DNA of 64,000 nucleotides from SHLQ01 sp964610745 (GTDB lineage: Bacteria; Actinomycetota; Acidimicrobiia; Acidimicrobiales; SHLQ01), in assembly GCA_964610745.1 (NCBI GenBank), contig CAZSYL010000002.1, forward strand, positions 51,626 through 115,625, written 5' to 3'. The notes beneath the pieces were generated by a model that saw nothing but the letters and a program-made list of their open reading frames with translations, had not been told where the DNA came from and did no database searches. Below, in pieces: positions 16,719 through 25,918 of this stretch (position 1 is the stretch's first letter; each line of letters opens with the position of its first letter). A program made the position numbers and the translations under genes.

Positions 16719-19451
16719 TTAGGCGTCGGTATCTGAGGGCGCCTCGTCGGCAGTCTTCTTGGCCGCCGACTTTTTCTTCGCCGCCGCCTTTTTCTTGGCT
16801 GGAGCCTTCTTCTTGGCCGCCGACTTCTTTTTCGCTGCTGCCTTCTTCTTCTTTTTCTTCTTCTTCTTCGCAGGACCTGCAGCGCGTCGGATTGCAAGCA
16901 GCTCGGCTGCACGCTCGTCGGTGATCTCTTCGACCGTGTCACCTTTGCGCAGCGATGCGTTGGTTTCTCCGTCGGTGACGTACGGTCCGAAACGACCGTC
17001 CTTGATGATCATCTGCTTGCCAGTGTCAGGATCTTCGCCCAATTCGCGGAGAGGAGGCTTGACGACCTGCCCACGACGGGTCTTTGGCTGAGACAGGATC
17101 TTCAGGCACTCTTCGAGGGTGATATCGAATAGCTGCTGTTCGGACTCGAGAGATCGTGAGTCCTTCTCCTTTTTCAGATACGGGCCATAACGTCCGTTCT
17201 GAACCGTGATCTCCACCTGGTCCGCCGGATCGACTCCGACGACACGAGGTAGCGACAGAAGTTTGAGCGCTTCGTCGAGCGTGATCGTCTCCGGCGTCAT
17301 GTTCGAAAAAAGAGAACCGCGCTTTGGCTTCTCTTCGCCATCGACCATTTCACCGAGCTGCACGTACGCTCCGAAGCGTCCGTTCAGGACATAGACGGGC
17401 AAACCGGTCTCGGGGTCGTCGCCGAGCGATACCGGGCCCTTGGCGGACTCTTCGATGTAGTGCACGGCCTTGTCGACTGTGAGCTCGTCTGGGGGGATGT
17501 CGTCGGGAATCGATGCCGTGTTGCCCGTGCCACCTTCGCCGCGCTGAACATATGGGCCAAACTTGCCAACCCTGGCAACGACCATCTCGCCATCTTCGCT
17601 CACGCCCAGCGGGATCGAATTGACCGCACGCGCATCGATTTCACCGAGCCGTTCATCGACTTTGTGCTTCAGACCTTCGGTGTCGTCATCGCCAAAGTAG
17701 AAGCTGCTCAGCCACGGAATAGCCTCGCCGGTTCCACCAGCGATCGAATCGAGGTCCTGCTCCATGCGACGGGTGTAGGTGTAGTCGACCAGATCGGGGA
17801 AGTGCTGTTCGAGCAGTCCAACAACAGAGAACGCCTTGAACGATGGGATCAGCGCCGAGCCCTTCTTCCAGACGTATTCACGATCCTGGATCGTGCCCAT
17901 GATCGAGGCGTAGGTCGATGGGCGACCAATCTCGAGCTCGGCGAGCTTCTTGACCAAGGAGGCCTCGGTGTAACGCGCCGGGGGTTGGGTTTCGTGACCA
18001 TCGGCTGTCAGCGATTCGGAGGACACCGCGTCGCCAACAGCGAGTGGTGGCAACTGCTTGCTCTCGGACTCGTCCTTCTCGCCGTCGGTGTCCTCGATGT
18101 AGACGCGGCGGAATCCCTGATGGTTGATGATCGTGCCGCTCGCAGAGAATGCGACGTCGCCACCGGTGCTCGTGGTAGCCCCAACACGAACCGAAACGGT
18201 CTCGCCGGTCGCATCGGTCATCTGGGAGGCAACGGTTCGCTTCCAGATGAGTTCGTAGACACGAGCTTCAGACTTGGGTACCTGCTTGGCCACCTCAGCT
18301 GGAGATACGAAGGTCTCGCCGGCTGGGCGGATTGCCTCGTGGGCTTCCTGAGCGTTCTTCGACTTGGTCGTATACGTCCGCGGTTCGTCGGGGAGGAAGT
18401 TCTCGCCGTACTCGGACTTGACGATGCTGCGAGCTGCCTCGACTGCTGTCTCCGACAGCGTCGTCGAGTCGGTTCGCATGTAGGTGATGAGTCCCTTTTC
18501 GTACAAGGACTGAGCGCCTCGCATCGCCATGGACGAGCTCATGTTGAGCTTTCGTCCAGCTTCCTGTTGGAAGGTGGAGGTCATGAACGGGGGTGACGGG
18601 CGCCGACGATACGGCTTTGGCTCAACCGAGCGAACTTCGAACTTCGACGACTTCAGCGAGTCGACCAGCGCGGTCGCCCCAGCTTCGTCGAGGACGACAG
18701 CGTCGGCTTTGCTGAGCGCACCGGTCTCGTCAAAATCACGCCCAGAAGCGACACGCTTGCCATCGAGTTCGAGCAGTTTGGCCGCGAACGTTGAAGGGGA
18801 ACCCTCCGTTGCGCCTGCCTTCGCGAAAGACGCTTCAAGATCCCAGTAACTGGCACGAATGAACGCCATGCGCTCTCGTTCACGCTCGACAACGATTCGG
18901 GTTGCAACACTCTGTACTCGGCCGGCACTCAGGCGAGGCATGACCTTTTTCCACAGCACGGGCGAAACCTCGTAGCCGTACAAGCGGTCGAGCATGCGCC
19001 GAGCCTCCTGGGCATCGACCAGGTGACGGTCGAGCTCGCGTGGAGTCTCCAGCGCACTGAGGATTGCCTTCTTGGTGATCTCGTGGAACACCATGCGTTT
19101 GACGGGAACCTGCGGGTTCAGGACCTCGAGCAGGTGCCAGGCAATCGCTTCTCCCTCGCGATCCTCATCGGTTGCGAGATAGAGCTCGTCGCTTTCTTTC
19201 AACAACGACTTCAGCTTCTTGATCTGATCCTTCTTGTCGGGCGAGACCACATAGAGCGGCTTGAAGTCGTTTTCGACATCGATACCCATCCGAGACCACT
19301 TCTCGGACTTATAGGCAGCAGGGACGTCGGCTGCGTTGCGGGGAAGATCACGGATGTGCCCAATGGAGGATTCGACGAGAAAGTCGTCCCCCAGATATTC
19401 AGCAATCTTTTTGGCTTTGGCAGGGCTCTCGACGATGACGAGTGCGGGCAT
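16719..19451 (-). CDS. topA: DNA topoisomerase I
   Basis: 910-residue type IA topoisomerase that relaxes negative supercoils. The N-terminal Toprim domain is seen in LVIVESPAKAKKIAEYLG and the acidic triad YLATDEDREGEAIAWHL. The active-site Tyr is in GLITYMRTDS near residue 325. Several C-terminal topoisomerase repeats (FGPYVQRGEGG, GRFGAYVQLGE, GRYGPYLKKEK, GRFGPYVTDGE) replace zinc fingers, as in mycobacterial TopA. The last 60 residues are a Lys/Ala tail starting with a run of ten Lys, a known actinobacterial feature that helps DNA binding. Its ATG directly follows the nhaA stop (TAAATG). Confidence 0.97.
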   Translation of the reverse strand: MPALVIVESPAKAKKIAEYLGDDFLVESSIGHIRDLPRNAADVPAAYKSEKWSRMGIDVENDFKPLYVVSPDKKDQIKKLKSLLKESDELYLATDEDREGEAIAWHLLEVLNPQVPVKRMVFHEITKKAILSALETPRELDRHLVDAQEARRMLDRLYGYEVSPVLWKKVMPRLSAGRVQSVATRIVVERERERMAFIRASYWDLEASFAKAGATEGSPSTFAAKLLELDGKRVASGRDFDETGALSKADAVVLDEAGATALVDSLKSSKFEVRSVEPKPYRRRPSPPFMTSTFQQEAGRKLNMSSSMAMRGAQSLYEKGLITYMRTDSTTLSETAVEAARSIVKSEYGENFLPDEPRTYTTKSKNAQEAHEAIRPAGETFVSPAEVAKQVPKSEARVYELIWKRTVASQMTDATGETVSVRVGATTSTGGDVAFSASGTIINHQGFRRVYIEDTDGEKDESESKQLPPLAVGDAVSSESLTADGHETQPPARYTEASLVKKLAELEIGRPSTYASIMGTIQDREYVWKKGSALIPSFKAFSVVGLLEQHFPDLVDYTYTRRMEQDLDSIAGGTGEAIPWLSSFYFGDDDTEGLKHKVDERLGEIDARAVNSIPLGVSEDGEMVVARVGKFGPYVQRGEGGTGNTASIPDDIPPDELTVDKAVHYIEESAKGPVSLGDDPETGLPVYVLNGRFGAYVQLGEMVDGEEKPKRGSLFSNMTPETITLDEALKLLSLPRVVGVDPADQVEITVQNGRYGPYLKKEKDSRSLESEQQLFDITLEECLKILSQPKTRRGQVVKPPLRELGEDPDTGKQMIIKDGRFGPYVTDGETNASLRKGDTVEEITDERAAELLAIRRAAGPAKKKKKKKKKAAAKKKSAAKKKAPAKKKAAAKKKSAAKKTADEAPSDTDA

Positions 19452-20843
19452 TTAAGAAACCTCGAGGGGAACTTGGGCAGGTGTCTCCAGGTCGGGTTCG
19501 ACCTCGTCGGCTGAGCCCTTTGTGGAACGAGCAAGCAACCAGAGACCGACGGTCGACGCGATGAACGACGCCGCAAGAATACCCAGTCGAGCCTGCGTGT
19601 CCAGCGCTTCTTGTCCGTCCTGGTCAAATGCGAGGCCCGTAATGAAGAGCGAAACGGTGAATCCAATGCCCGCGAGCATGCCAACCGCGACAACCTGATC
19701 CCACTTGACGCCACGTGGCAGAACACAGGTCTTGGTCTTGACTGCAATCCAGGTGAACAGCGTGACGCCAACGGTCTTTCCAACGACCAGTCCGAGGATC
19801 ACGCCGAGCGTGACCGTCGACGTTGTCGCTTCTCCAATGGTGTCGCCGCTCAGCGAGATTCCGGCGTTTGCGAGCGCAAACAGCGGCAGGATGATGAAGC
19901 TGGAGAACGGGTGAAGCAATGTCTCCAGGCGTTCGGCTACCGACACGCTCTCTCGTACGTAGAGCGACGCTCGACGGGCCTTGGGGGCATCGAGGTCGCC
20001 GGGGTCGACCACCGAACCGACGATCTCCTCGGGCCTGACCTCTCGTTGAAGCGGTGTCGCCGGGGTCAGCAAGCCAAGGGCCACACCAGCGATCGTTGCA
20101 TGGACACCCGACTCGAGCACGGCATACCAAACGACGACGCCAATGATGGCGTACAGCGGCGTGTACCAGATCTTTGCCCGTTGCATCGCAAAGATCAGGA
20201 CCAACAAGATGATGGCAGTGGCGAGCCACGGCACATTGATCGATTCCGTATAGAAGATGGCGATAACGGCGATCGCGCCGAGGTCATCGACGATTGCCAG
20301 CGCCAACAAGAACAACTTGAGCTGCGAAGGCACTCGGCTTCCGAGCAACGACATGATGCCGAGCGCAAAAGCGATATCGGTCGCGACCGGGATGCCAGCG
20401 CCACGAATCTCCGGCGAACCCGTGTTGATGGCGAAGTAGAGCAGCGCCGGCAAGACCATGCCGCCAATTGCCGCAATGGTCGGGAGCGCTGCCGCCCGCG
20501 GATCTCGGAGCTCACCGGCGACGAGCTCGCGCTTGATCTCGAGGCCGACGATGAAGAAGAAGATTGCGATCAGACCGTCGTTGATGAGGTGCTCAACGGA
20601 CTCATCGAGAATATGCAGTGACCCGAAGTTGATCTCGAGATGCAGATCGAGAACATCGTGATAGGTGTCTGATAGCGGCGAGTTCGCAAGAACTAACGCG
20701 AGGATCGTCGCCAACACGAGGACGATGCCTCCAGCGGCCTCGATCCTGGTGAACTCCAGGACCGGGCGGCCGAGTTTGCTCGCGAGCGTACGATCGCTGC
20801 CTATCCATGTGAGCTTTGATGGAGGAAGATTGTGTCCGGCCAT
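19452..20843 (-). CDS. nhaA: Na+/H+ antiporter NhaA
   Basis: 463-residue inner-membrane antiporter exporting Na+ in exchange for H+. It has about twelve hydrophobic segments. Family marks include HLINDGLIAIFFFIVGLEIK near residue 80, the paired Asp region LLALAIVDDLGAIAVIAIFY (the two adjacent Asp that bind the ion), and GFTVSLFITGLAF near the end. The N-terminus carries about 20 extra residues before the first helix. It sits upstream of topA without a gap, an unusual pairing that may only reflect shared transcription. A sodium antiporter fits a marine or saline habitat. Confidence 0.95.
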   Translation of the reverse strand: MAGHNLPPSKLTWIGSDRTLASKLGRPVLEFTRIEAAGGIVLVLATILALVLANSPLSDTYHDVLDLHLEINFGSLHILDESVEHLINDGLIAIFFFIVGLEIKRELVAGELRDPRAAALPTIAAIGGMVLPALLYFAINTGSPEIRGAGIPVATDIAFALGIMSLLGSRVPSQLKLFLLALAIVDDLGAIAVIAIFYTESINVPWLATAIILLVLIFAMQRAKIWYTPLYAIIGVVVWYAVLESGVHATIAGVALGLLTPATPLQREVRPEEIVGSVVDPGDLDAPKARRASLYVRESVSVAERLETLLHPFSSFIILPLFALANAGISLSGDTIGEATTSTVTLGVILGLVVGKTVGVTLFTWIAVKTKTCVLPRGVKWDQVVAVGMLAGIGFTVSLFITGLAFDQDGQEALDTQARLGILAASFIASTVGLWLLARSTKGSADEVEPDLETPAQVPLEVS

Positions 20844-20937
20844 GGTCTTTCGGGGTTGGAGGAAGTGCGGTTATGTGCAAGTCCAAACCGACATTCTGGC
20901 CCAGCATTGCGGAGTTCAAACGATATTTAACGCTATT

Positions 20938-21378
20938 TCACACCTTTGGGGATGTTGAGGTGTCGATGACGAGCCGCACTAAGGTCCCGTCATCACCAGT
21001 CTCGATATCTGTCTTGTCAACCAATCGACGCATCAACGGTAGCCCTAAGCCGTTCTCAAAGAACATCCGCTCCGGCGACTCGGCGTCCGGAACAACCGGG
21101 ACGTTGTCTGGATCGAACCCCGGGCCACGATCGCGCACCGTGACCTCGACCTGGTGTCCGTCGGTATAGCAACGAACTTCGACGTGGCTGTCAGTACCAG
21201 CAGCTTTGTGCGATTCGACAGCGTTGGTGACCGCCTCGGACACCGCCACCCGGAGGTCTTCGACGCGGTCGCTTCGCGAATCGGGATCGATAGCAGCTGC
21301 TGCCGCGAGCACGACGCGCACGAGTGCGATGTAGTCCGCCTTTGCGGGAACCCGCAGGATGACTTCATCGCCGTTCAT
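20938..21378 (-). CDS. Anti-sigma factor kinase, RsbW/SpoIIAB-like ATPase
   Basis: 146-residue GHKL ATPase. The N box is seen in DLRVAVSEAVTNAVESH, the G1 box in VTVRDRGPGFDP and the G2 region in ENGLGLPLMRRLVD. In this family the kinase binds and inhibits a sigma factor and phosphorylates its STAS partner. The ATG overlaps the stop of the STAS gene (ATGA), so the two are coupled. No target sigma factor lies next to it, so it acts on an unlinked sigma or another target. Confidence 0.87.
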   Translation of the reverse strand: MNGDEVILRVPAKADYIALVRVVLAAAAAIDPDSRSDRVEDLRVAVSEAVTNAVESHKAAGTDSHVEVRCYTDGHQVEVTVRDRGPGFDPDNVPVVPDAESPERMFFENGLGLPLMRRLVDKTDIETGDDGTLVRLVIDTSTSPKV

Positions 21379-21746
21379 TTCGCGATAACTCCGGCGGCCC
21401 GACTCAAGGTCATCTCACCGGCGAGTTCCATATCTTCGGCAACCGGGAGAACCGCATCGAGGTTCGACACTTCAATGATGCGCGACACGGGAGCCTGAAG
21501 GTTCACCAGTACCGCTGCACCTCCGATCTCGCGACACCTGCGTTGAAGCCCGACGAGAATGCCGAGCCCAGCCGAGTCGACGAAGGAAACGCCGGAGAGA
21601 TCGACGATTACGGTGCTCCATCCATCGCTGATCACTTCGTGAAATGCAGACCGGGCGCGTGCGACCGCACCGAGATCAAGATCGCCGGACAAACCCACGA
21701 TCATGTTCTTCTCAAGCGCGTCGGGGCGCCGCGAAATCTGCACCAT
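21375..21746 (-). CDS. Anti-anti-sigma factor, STAS domain (RsbV/SpoIIAA-like)
   Basis: 123-residue single STAS domain. The regulatory phosphorylation site is in VSFVDSAGLGILVGLQRR near residue 55, where Ser is the residue phosphorylated by the partner kinase. The rest (IVGLSGDLDLGAVARARSAF, AVLVNLQAPVSRIIEVSNLD) fits the fold. It is the first gene of a two-gene operon with the RsbW-like kinase; AGGA lies five bases before the ATG, and a small hairpin sits in its leader. Confidence 0.88.
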   Translation of the reverse strand: MVQISRRPDALEKNMIVGLSGDLDLGAVARARSAFHEVISDGWSTVIVDLSGVSFVDSAGLGILVGLQRRCREIGGAAVLVNLQAPVSRIIEVSNLDAVLPVAEDMELAGEMTLSRAAGVIAK

Positions 21747-21756
21747 GGGATCCTAA

Positions 21757-21770
21757 CGGCGGAAACGCCG
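21757..21770. other. Small stem-loop with GAAA tetraloop, then T-run on plus strand
   Basis: CGGCG-GAAA-CGCCG followed by GACTTTTT on the plus strand. On the minus strand it lies in the leader of the STAS gene, ending a few bases before the ribosome-binding site. No plus-strand gene ends here, so a leader hairpin is more likely than a terminator. Confidence 0.4.
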
Positions 21771-21852
21771 GACTTTTTAGAGCCCGCTCCCCATCCCGGT
21801 CATTCGGCTCGCGTACGTCCGACTATCCGGTGAGCCGGAGTGTCACAACAAA

Positions 21853-24192
21853 GTGCGATACTTGGTGATGGCCATCCTGGAGGTACCCGCTCACGAGCAC
21901 CCTCGGTCGATCGCCACCCGGTCCCGGTTTGCCGATCTGATCGACCAACTCGCCGAAGACGGTCGCCTGGCTCACGTCGAACACCAGCCCAGCCGCCCTG
22001 CCCGATACGCCACCGCCATTGCGCCCATCAGCGCCGGGGTTGCTGACGCGCTGGGCGACGAGCGACTCTTCACCCACCAGGCAGAAGCGATCGATCTCAT
22101 ACGAGCCAACCATTCGGTCGTGATCGCTACCGGCACCGCCTCTGGCAAGTCGCGGTGCTATCAAATCCCGATCGCCGAGGCAGCCTCACGACCCGGCGAC
22201 ATGGGTACAGCATTGATGCTCTTCCCCACCAAAGCGTTGGCCCAGGATCAGCTTCGCGCGCTCCATGGATTGAAGTTCCCTCAGGTCGTTGCCGGCACAT
22301 ACGACGGCGACTCCAGTCCCGAACAGAGGTCTTGGGTCCGATCAACCGCCAACGTTGTTCTCACGAATCCAGAGATGGTGCATGCCGCGATTCTCCCTGG
22401 ACACGCCAGGTGGTCCACTTTTCTCTCACGGCTCGACCACGTGGTGATCGACGAACTTCATGTGCTTCGCGGCGTCTTTGGGACTCACGTGTCCCACGTC
22501 CTGCGACGCCTCCGCCGCTTGTGCCACCACTACGGGTCCGACCCAACGTTTATCTTCACATCCGCGACCATTGGTGCGCCCGGCGAGTTGGCCACCGAGC
22601 TCTGCGGAGTCCCGGTCACCGAGGTAACGAACGACGGCTCACCTCGGGGCGAGCGCACGATCGTCATGCTCAACCCCCCGATCGTCGATGAAGTGCAGGG
22701 CATCCGCACGTCGGCAAACGCCGAAGCAGCGAGTGTCGCCGCCGAACTGATCAAGCGTGACCACCGAACGATCGTGTTCTGTCGGAGTCGCCGTGGCGCC
22801 GAGCTCGTCACGGGCGACATCTCCCGCCGCCTACCTACGGATCAACGCGATTCAGTGCGGGCGTACCGCGCTGGTTACCTCGCGAACGAACGCCGTACGA
22901 TCGAACACGAACTCTTCGATGGAACGCTTAACGGTGTCGTCGCGACCTCTGCACTTGAGTTGGGCATTGATGTCGGAGGACTTGAGGCTTGCGTTCTTAA
23001 CGGCTTTCCCGGAACGGTTGCCTCGATGTGGCAACAGATGGGTCGCGCTGGACGCGGTCACGAGTCGAGTACAGCAGTGCTGGTCGCTGGTGATGACCAA
23101 CTCGATCAGTGGATCATGGCGCACCCAAACGAGCTGCTTACCCGCGAGCCCGAACGTGCGGTCATCAATCCGACCAACCCGTTCATCCTGGGGCCGCATC
23201 TAAAGTGCGCCGCGTTCGAGAAGCCACTCGCCCACGACGACGATGCCTATTGGGGCGACTCGCTCGACGATGGTGTTCGCGACCTCGTCGTAGATGACTC
23301 TCTACTCCTCAAGCCGTCCGGCACGGGTTCGCCTCTGGCGGTCTATGCCGAACGCGGACGACCATCACGTGGCATCGGGCTTCGGTCAGGTAGCGCCGAC
23401 GAACTCCAGATTGTTCGCAAAGACGGTTCGATCGTCGGCACGGTCGACGCAGCCCGTGCCTGTTCGGTCACCCACCCTGGCGCAATCTATTTACATCAGG
23501 GCAAGCCCTACCGCGTCACCGACCTCGACCTCGAAGATCGCGTGGCAACCGTCGAGAGTTCCGATGGTGACGAGTACACCCAACCTCGTTCCACCATCGA
23601 CATCTCCGTCGTGAAGGCCGATGATCACGGCCCTGTCGGCATCCCTTCAGGAAATGACCGGGTTGAGGTCTTCGCTGGTTCGGTTCAAGTGACAAGCCAG
23701 GTCACTGGATATCAACGACGCGAGGTTCGCAGCCGCCGCATCCTCAGCAATGAGAAGCTCGATCTCCCGCCTTCGACACTGCACACCCGAGCCTTTTGGT
23801 ATGTGGTTCCCGTTGGGATTATCGAGGCTGCGGGCATCGCGGCCTCAGCAGTTCCGGGCGCATTGCATGCAGCCGAGCATGCGGGCATCGGCATGTTGCC
23901 GCTCTTCGCAATCTGCGACCGTTGGGACGTCGGTGGAGTCTCCACACCGTGGCACAGCGGCGCAGGCGGTCCCAGCATCTTTATCTACGACGCTCACCCC
24001 GGCGGCTCAGGAGTGGCCGAACTCGGTTTCAAAGAGCGGGACCGTCACCTAGCCGCGACACTCGGCTCGATTCGAAGTTGCCAGTGTTCCAACGGTTGCC
24101 CGTCGTGTGTCCAGTCACCCAAGTGCGGCAACGGCAACGAGCCTCTCGACAAGGCAGCCGCAGTTGCTCTGCTCGAAACAATCCTCGGTTAA
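21853..24192 (+). CDS. DEAD/DEAH-box helicase, MrfA/YprA type with DUF1998 zinc domain
   Basis: 779-residue superfamily 2 helicase. Walker A is IATGTASGKSRCYQIP near residue 95, the Walker B box is DELH (VVIDELHVLRGVFGTH), SAT is in IFTSATIG, and motif VI is in QQMGRAGRGHESS near residue 398. The C-terminal DUF1998-type domain has the Cys cluster CQCSNGCPSCVQSPKCG near residue 742, which binds zinc in MrfA. MrfA-type helicases repair mitomycin-type DNA damage in Bacillus (established). Start is GTG 21853 or ATG 21868; neither has a clear ribosome-binding site. It is divergent from the RsbV/RsbW pair. Confidence 0.9.
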   Translation: MRYLVMAILEVPAHEHPRSIATRSRFADLIDQLAEDGRLAHVEHQPSRPARYATAIAPISAGVADALGDERLFTHQAEAIDLIRANHSVVIATGTASGKSRCYQIPIAEAASRPGDMGTALMLFPTKALAQDQLRALHGLKFPQVVAGTYDGDSSPEQRSWVRSTANVVLTNPEMVHAAILPGHARWSTFLSRLDHVVIDELHVLRGVFGTHVSHVLRRLRRLCHHYGSDPTFIFTSATIGAPGELATELCGVPVTEVTNDGSPRGERTIVMLNPPIVDEVQGIRTSANAEAASVAAELIKRDHRTIVFCRSRRGAELVTGDISRRLPTDQRDSVRAYRAGYLANERRTIEHELFDGTLNGVVATSALELGIDVGGLEACVLNGFPGTVASMWQQMGRAGRGHESSTAVLVAGDDQLDQWIMAHPNELLTREPERAVINPTNPFILGPHLKCAAFEKPLAHDDDAYWGDSLDDGVRDLVVDDSLLLKPSGTGSPLAVYAERGRPSRGIGLRSGSADELQIVRKDGSIVGTVDAARACSVTHPGAIYLHQGKPYRVTDLDLEDRVATVESSDGDEYTQPRSTIDISVVKADDHGPVGIPSGNDRVEVFAGSVQVTSQVTGYQRREVRSRRILSNEKLDLPPSTLHTRAFWYVVPVGIIEAAGIAASAVPGALHAAEHAGIGMLPLFAICDRWDVGGVSTPWHSGAGGPSIFIYDAHPGGSGVAELGFKERDRHLAATLGSIRSCQCSNGCPSCVQSPKCGNGNEPLDKAAAVALLETILG

Positions 24193-24205
24193 CCGAGCGG
24201 ACAGG

Positions 24206-25669
24206 TCAGCCGCAGGCGGCGTCGACGTCGCCAACGAACTCGACCAGAAGGTCATAACCTGCCTCGGTCGTCTCCGAGAGACTGACACGATTGCCAGGGA
24301 AGAACGCTCGGCACCCGGGTGCCTCGTCACCGGTTGCAAGGATGGCGCCTTCGGGGATGATGCCAGCGACTGCCCTGGTCGAAGATGAAGAGGCGCGAGC
24401 CCAGACGTCGAGGTCTGGAATCTGTTCGTTCGTTGGCAGGAAGACGACGCGGGCTGGCAAGGCTGTCGAGATGCCAACCGTCCGCGGCTCTTTCGTCGGC
24501 GGGTCGTAGATGACCGACCCAATTCGATCAACCTTGGGCAAGGTGTCGATGATTCCACCCGCTTGAACAAAGCTGCCCTTCAGCCCAATGACAGTGGCGT
24601 CCGTGCTGAAGATGTTCCAGTCAAAGCCATCGCCTTCGACATCGCCGAGCAGGAGAACAAGATCGTCGCTCGTGGTGATGTTGCTATCGAATAGACCGTC
24701 CTCAAACCACGAGATCGTGTAGCCGGCATCGAGTAACTCCCGTTCGAGGCGAGCGGTCGCGGGGGTGTTTCCAGCGTCGGACTCCGCCGAGACCACCACG
24801 ATGACATTGTCTGCTGGAGTCCCGGTGAGAAGGGTCGTGCTTCGGCTCGGCTCGCTTACATTGCCCGACGTGTCGACCGCTCGAATGGTGTAGGTCGCAA
24901 CAGTGCCCGCTGCGACATCATCTTGGAGGGTGTTGACGTTGCCGAGTACCTCGATGTCGACGGCCACCCCATCGATTTCTCGGGTGACGAGGTAACCTGC
25001 GATACCGCTGACATCCTCGCTGAGCATCCAGGTGAGGGTCAGACCAACTTCGGTCTCGACGATCTCGGGACGGCCCGGTCGTCGCGGCGCATTTGTGTCA
25101 ACCCCAACCTGGGCGGTTACAAGTTCGCTGGGTGCGCTTGCTTGGGAGCCGCGGAGCGCAACGACCCGATAGCTAAAGACGTCGCCGTCGTTGAGTCCAG
25201 TGTCCACAAACGTGGTACCGGAGACCTCGAAGCGATCTGAACCGCCACCGGCACCTGACCGCAAGACCTCGTAGCGCGAAACCCCGTCTTCGCGCGATGG
25301 ATCCCAGGCAATCTCGATCGTTCCTTCGTTTGTATTGACAACGGTCAAGCCAACGGGCGGACTCGGCTCGTCCACGAACTCGGGAAGGTCCCCAATCTCG
25401 TCGCCCCCGTCCAGTTGGTCGAGTTCGCCGTCAGCGTCGTCCCCGGTGGCGTCGTCGACCTCGGTGTCCTCGTCATTCTCGTCATCATCGCCAGTATCGG
25501 CGGGCGGGACGGTCGTAACGTCGCTCTCGGCCGGGCGAAGGGTTTCGACCGTCTGCTCGTTTGCCGAGACCCCAATACTTCCGTCTGCTTCGCTTGAACA
25601 AGCGGCCAGAATCATGCCGAGCGCGCAGAACCATAGGACCATGTGCCGCCTGAGGAACGAGCTGATCAC
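24206..25669 (-). CDS. Secreted lipoprotein with fibronectin type III domains
   Basis: 487 residues. A lipoprotein signal (MVLWFCALGMILAACSS) puts the lipidated Cys near residue 24. An acidic Asp/Glu/Thr linker of about 70 residues follows. Two FN3-like beta-sandwiches come next, one with VGLTVVNTNEGTIEIAWDPS and SRYEVLRSG, the other with GLTLTWMLSEDVSGIAGYLV. The C-terminal 200 residues start VIVVVSAESDAGNTPATARL and look like a Rossmann-type or glutamine-amidotransferase-like fold, but I cannot name it. It is anchored outside the membrane, role unknown. GTG 25669 is used; ATG 25642 is the alternative. Confidence 0.75.
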   Translation of the reverse strand: MISSFLRRHMVLWFCALGMILAACSSEADGSIGVSANEQTVETLRPAESDVTTVPPADTGDDDENDEDTEVDDATGDDADGELDQLDGGDEIGDLPEFVDEPSPPVGLTVVNTNEGTIEIAWDPSREDGVSRYEVLRSGAGGGSDRFEVSGTTFVDTGLNDGDVFSYRVVALRGSQASAPSELVTAQVGVDTNAPRRPGRPEIVETEVGLTLTWMLSEDVSGIAGYLVTREIDGVAVDIEVLGNVNTLQDDVAAGTVATYTIRAVDTSGNVSEPSRSTTLLTGTPADNVIVVVSAESDAGNTPATARLERELLDAGYTISWFEDGLFDSNITTSDDLVLLLGDVEGDGFDWNIFSTDATVIGLKGSFVQAGGIIDTLPKVDRIGSVIYDPPTKEPRTVGISTALPARVVFLPTNEQIPDLDVWARASSSSTRAVAGIIPEGAILATGDEAPGCRAFFPGNRVSLSETTEAGYDLLVEFVGDVDAACG

Positions 25670-25681
25670 TGCTTTAGTTTG

Positions 25682-25695
25682 ACGCGAATTCGCGT
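25682..25695. promoter_or_regulatory. 14-bp perfect palindrome upstream of the FN3 lipoprotein
   Basis: ACGCGAATTCGCGT lies 12 bases before the GTG of the minus-strand lipoprotein gene and about 220 bases before the plus-strand glycosyltransferase. It could be an operator for the lipoprotein gene. The rest of the 249-base gap up to 25918 holds nothing else that I can identify. Confidence 0.3.
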
Positions 25696-25918
25696 GGTGG
25701 AGACGTCATGCACAAAACAAGTATCCGTCCTGATCAAAGTCACGGGCTAGGGCCGAATGACCCCGGAGGCACACTTCTCGACACTTGCGGCTAGGCGTTC
25801 AGAGCTGGGTAAGAATCCCCAGATTGTTTTGGAGGGTCCAGAGACCTCTACTAATTTGCGGTGCGCGGGAAACGAAGCCAATTAATTGAGGGGACGCCCT
25901 CGCCCAGCGAGGGGTTCT

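Noticed and set aside
16759..16870. Run of TTC/TTT units suggesting a slippage-prone simple repeat or frameshift
   Set aside because: It encodes the Lys/Ala tail of TopA, a known actinobacterial feature, with the frame kept to a proper stop.
17460..18596. Long plus-strand frame opposite topA
   Set aside because: topA is unambiguous on the minus strand; the antisense translation shows no family motifs.
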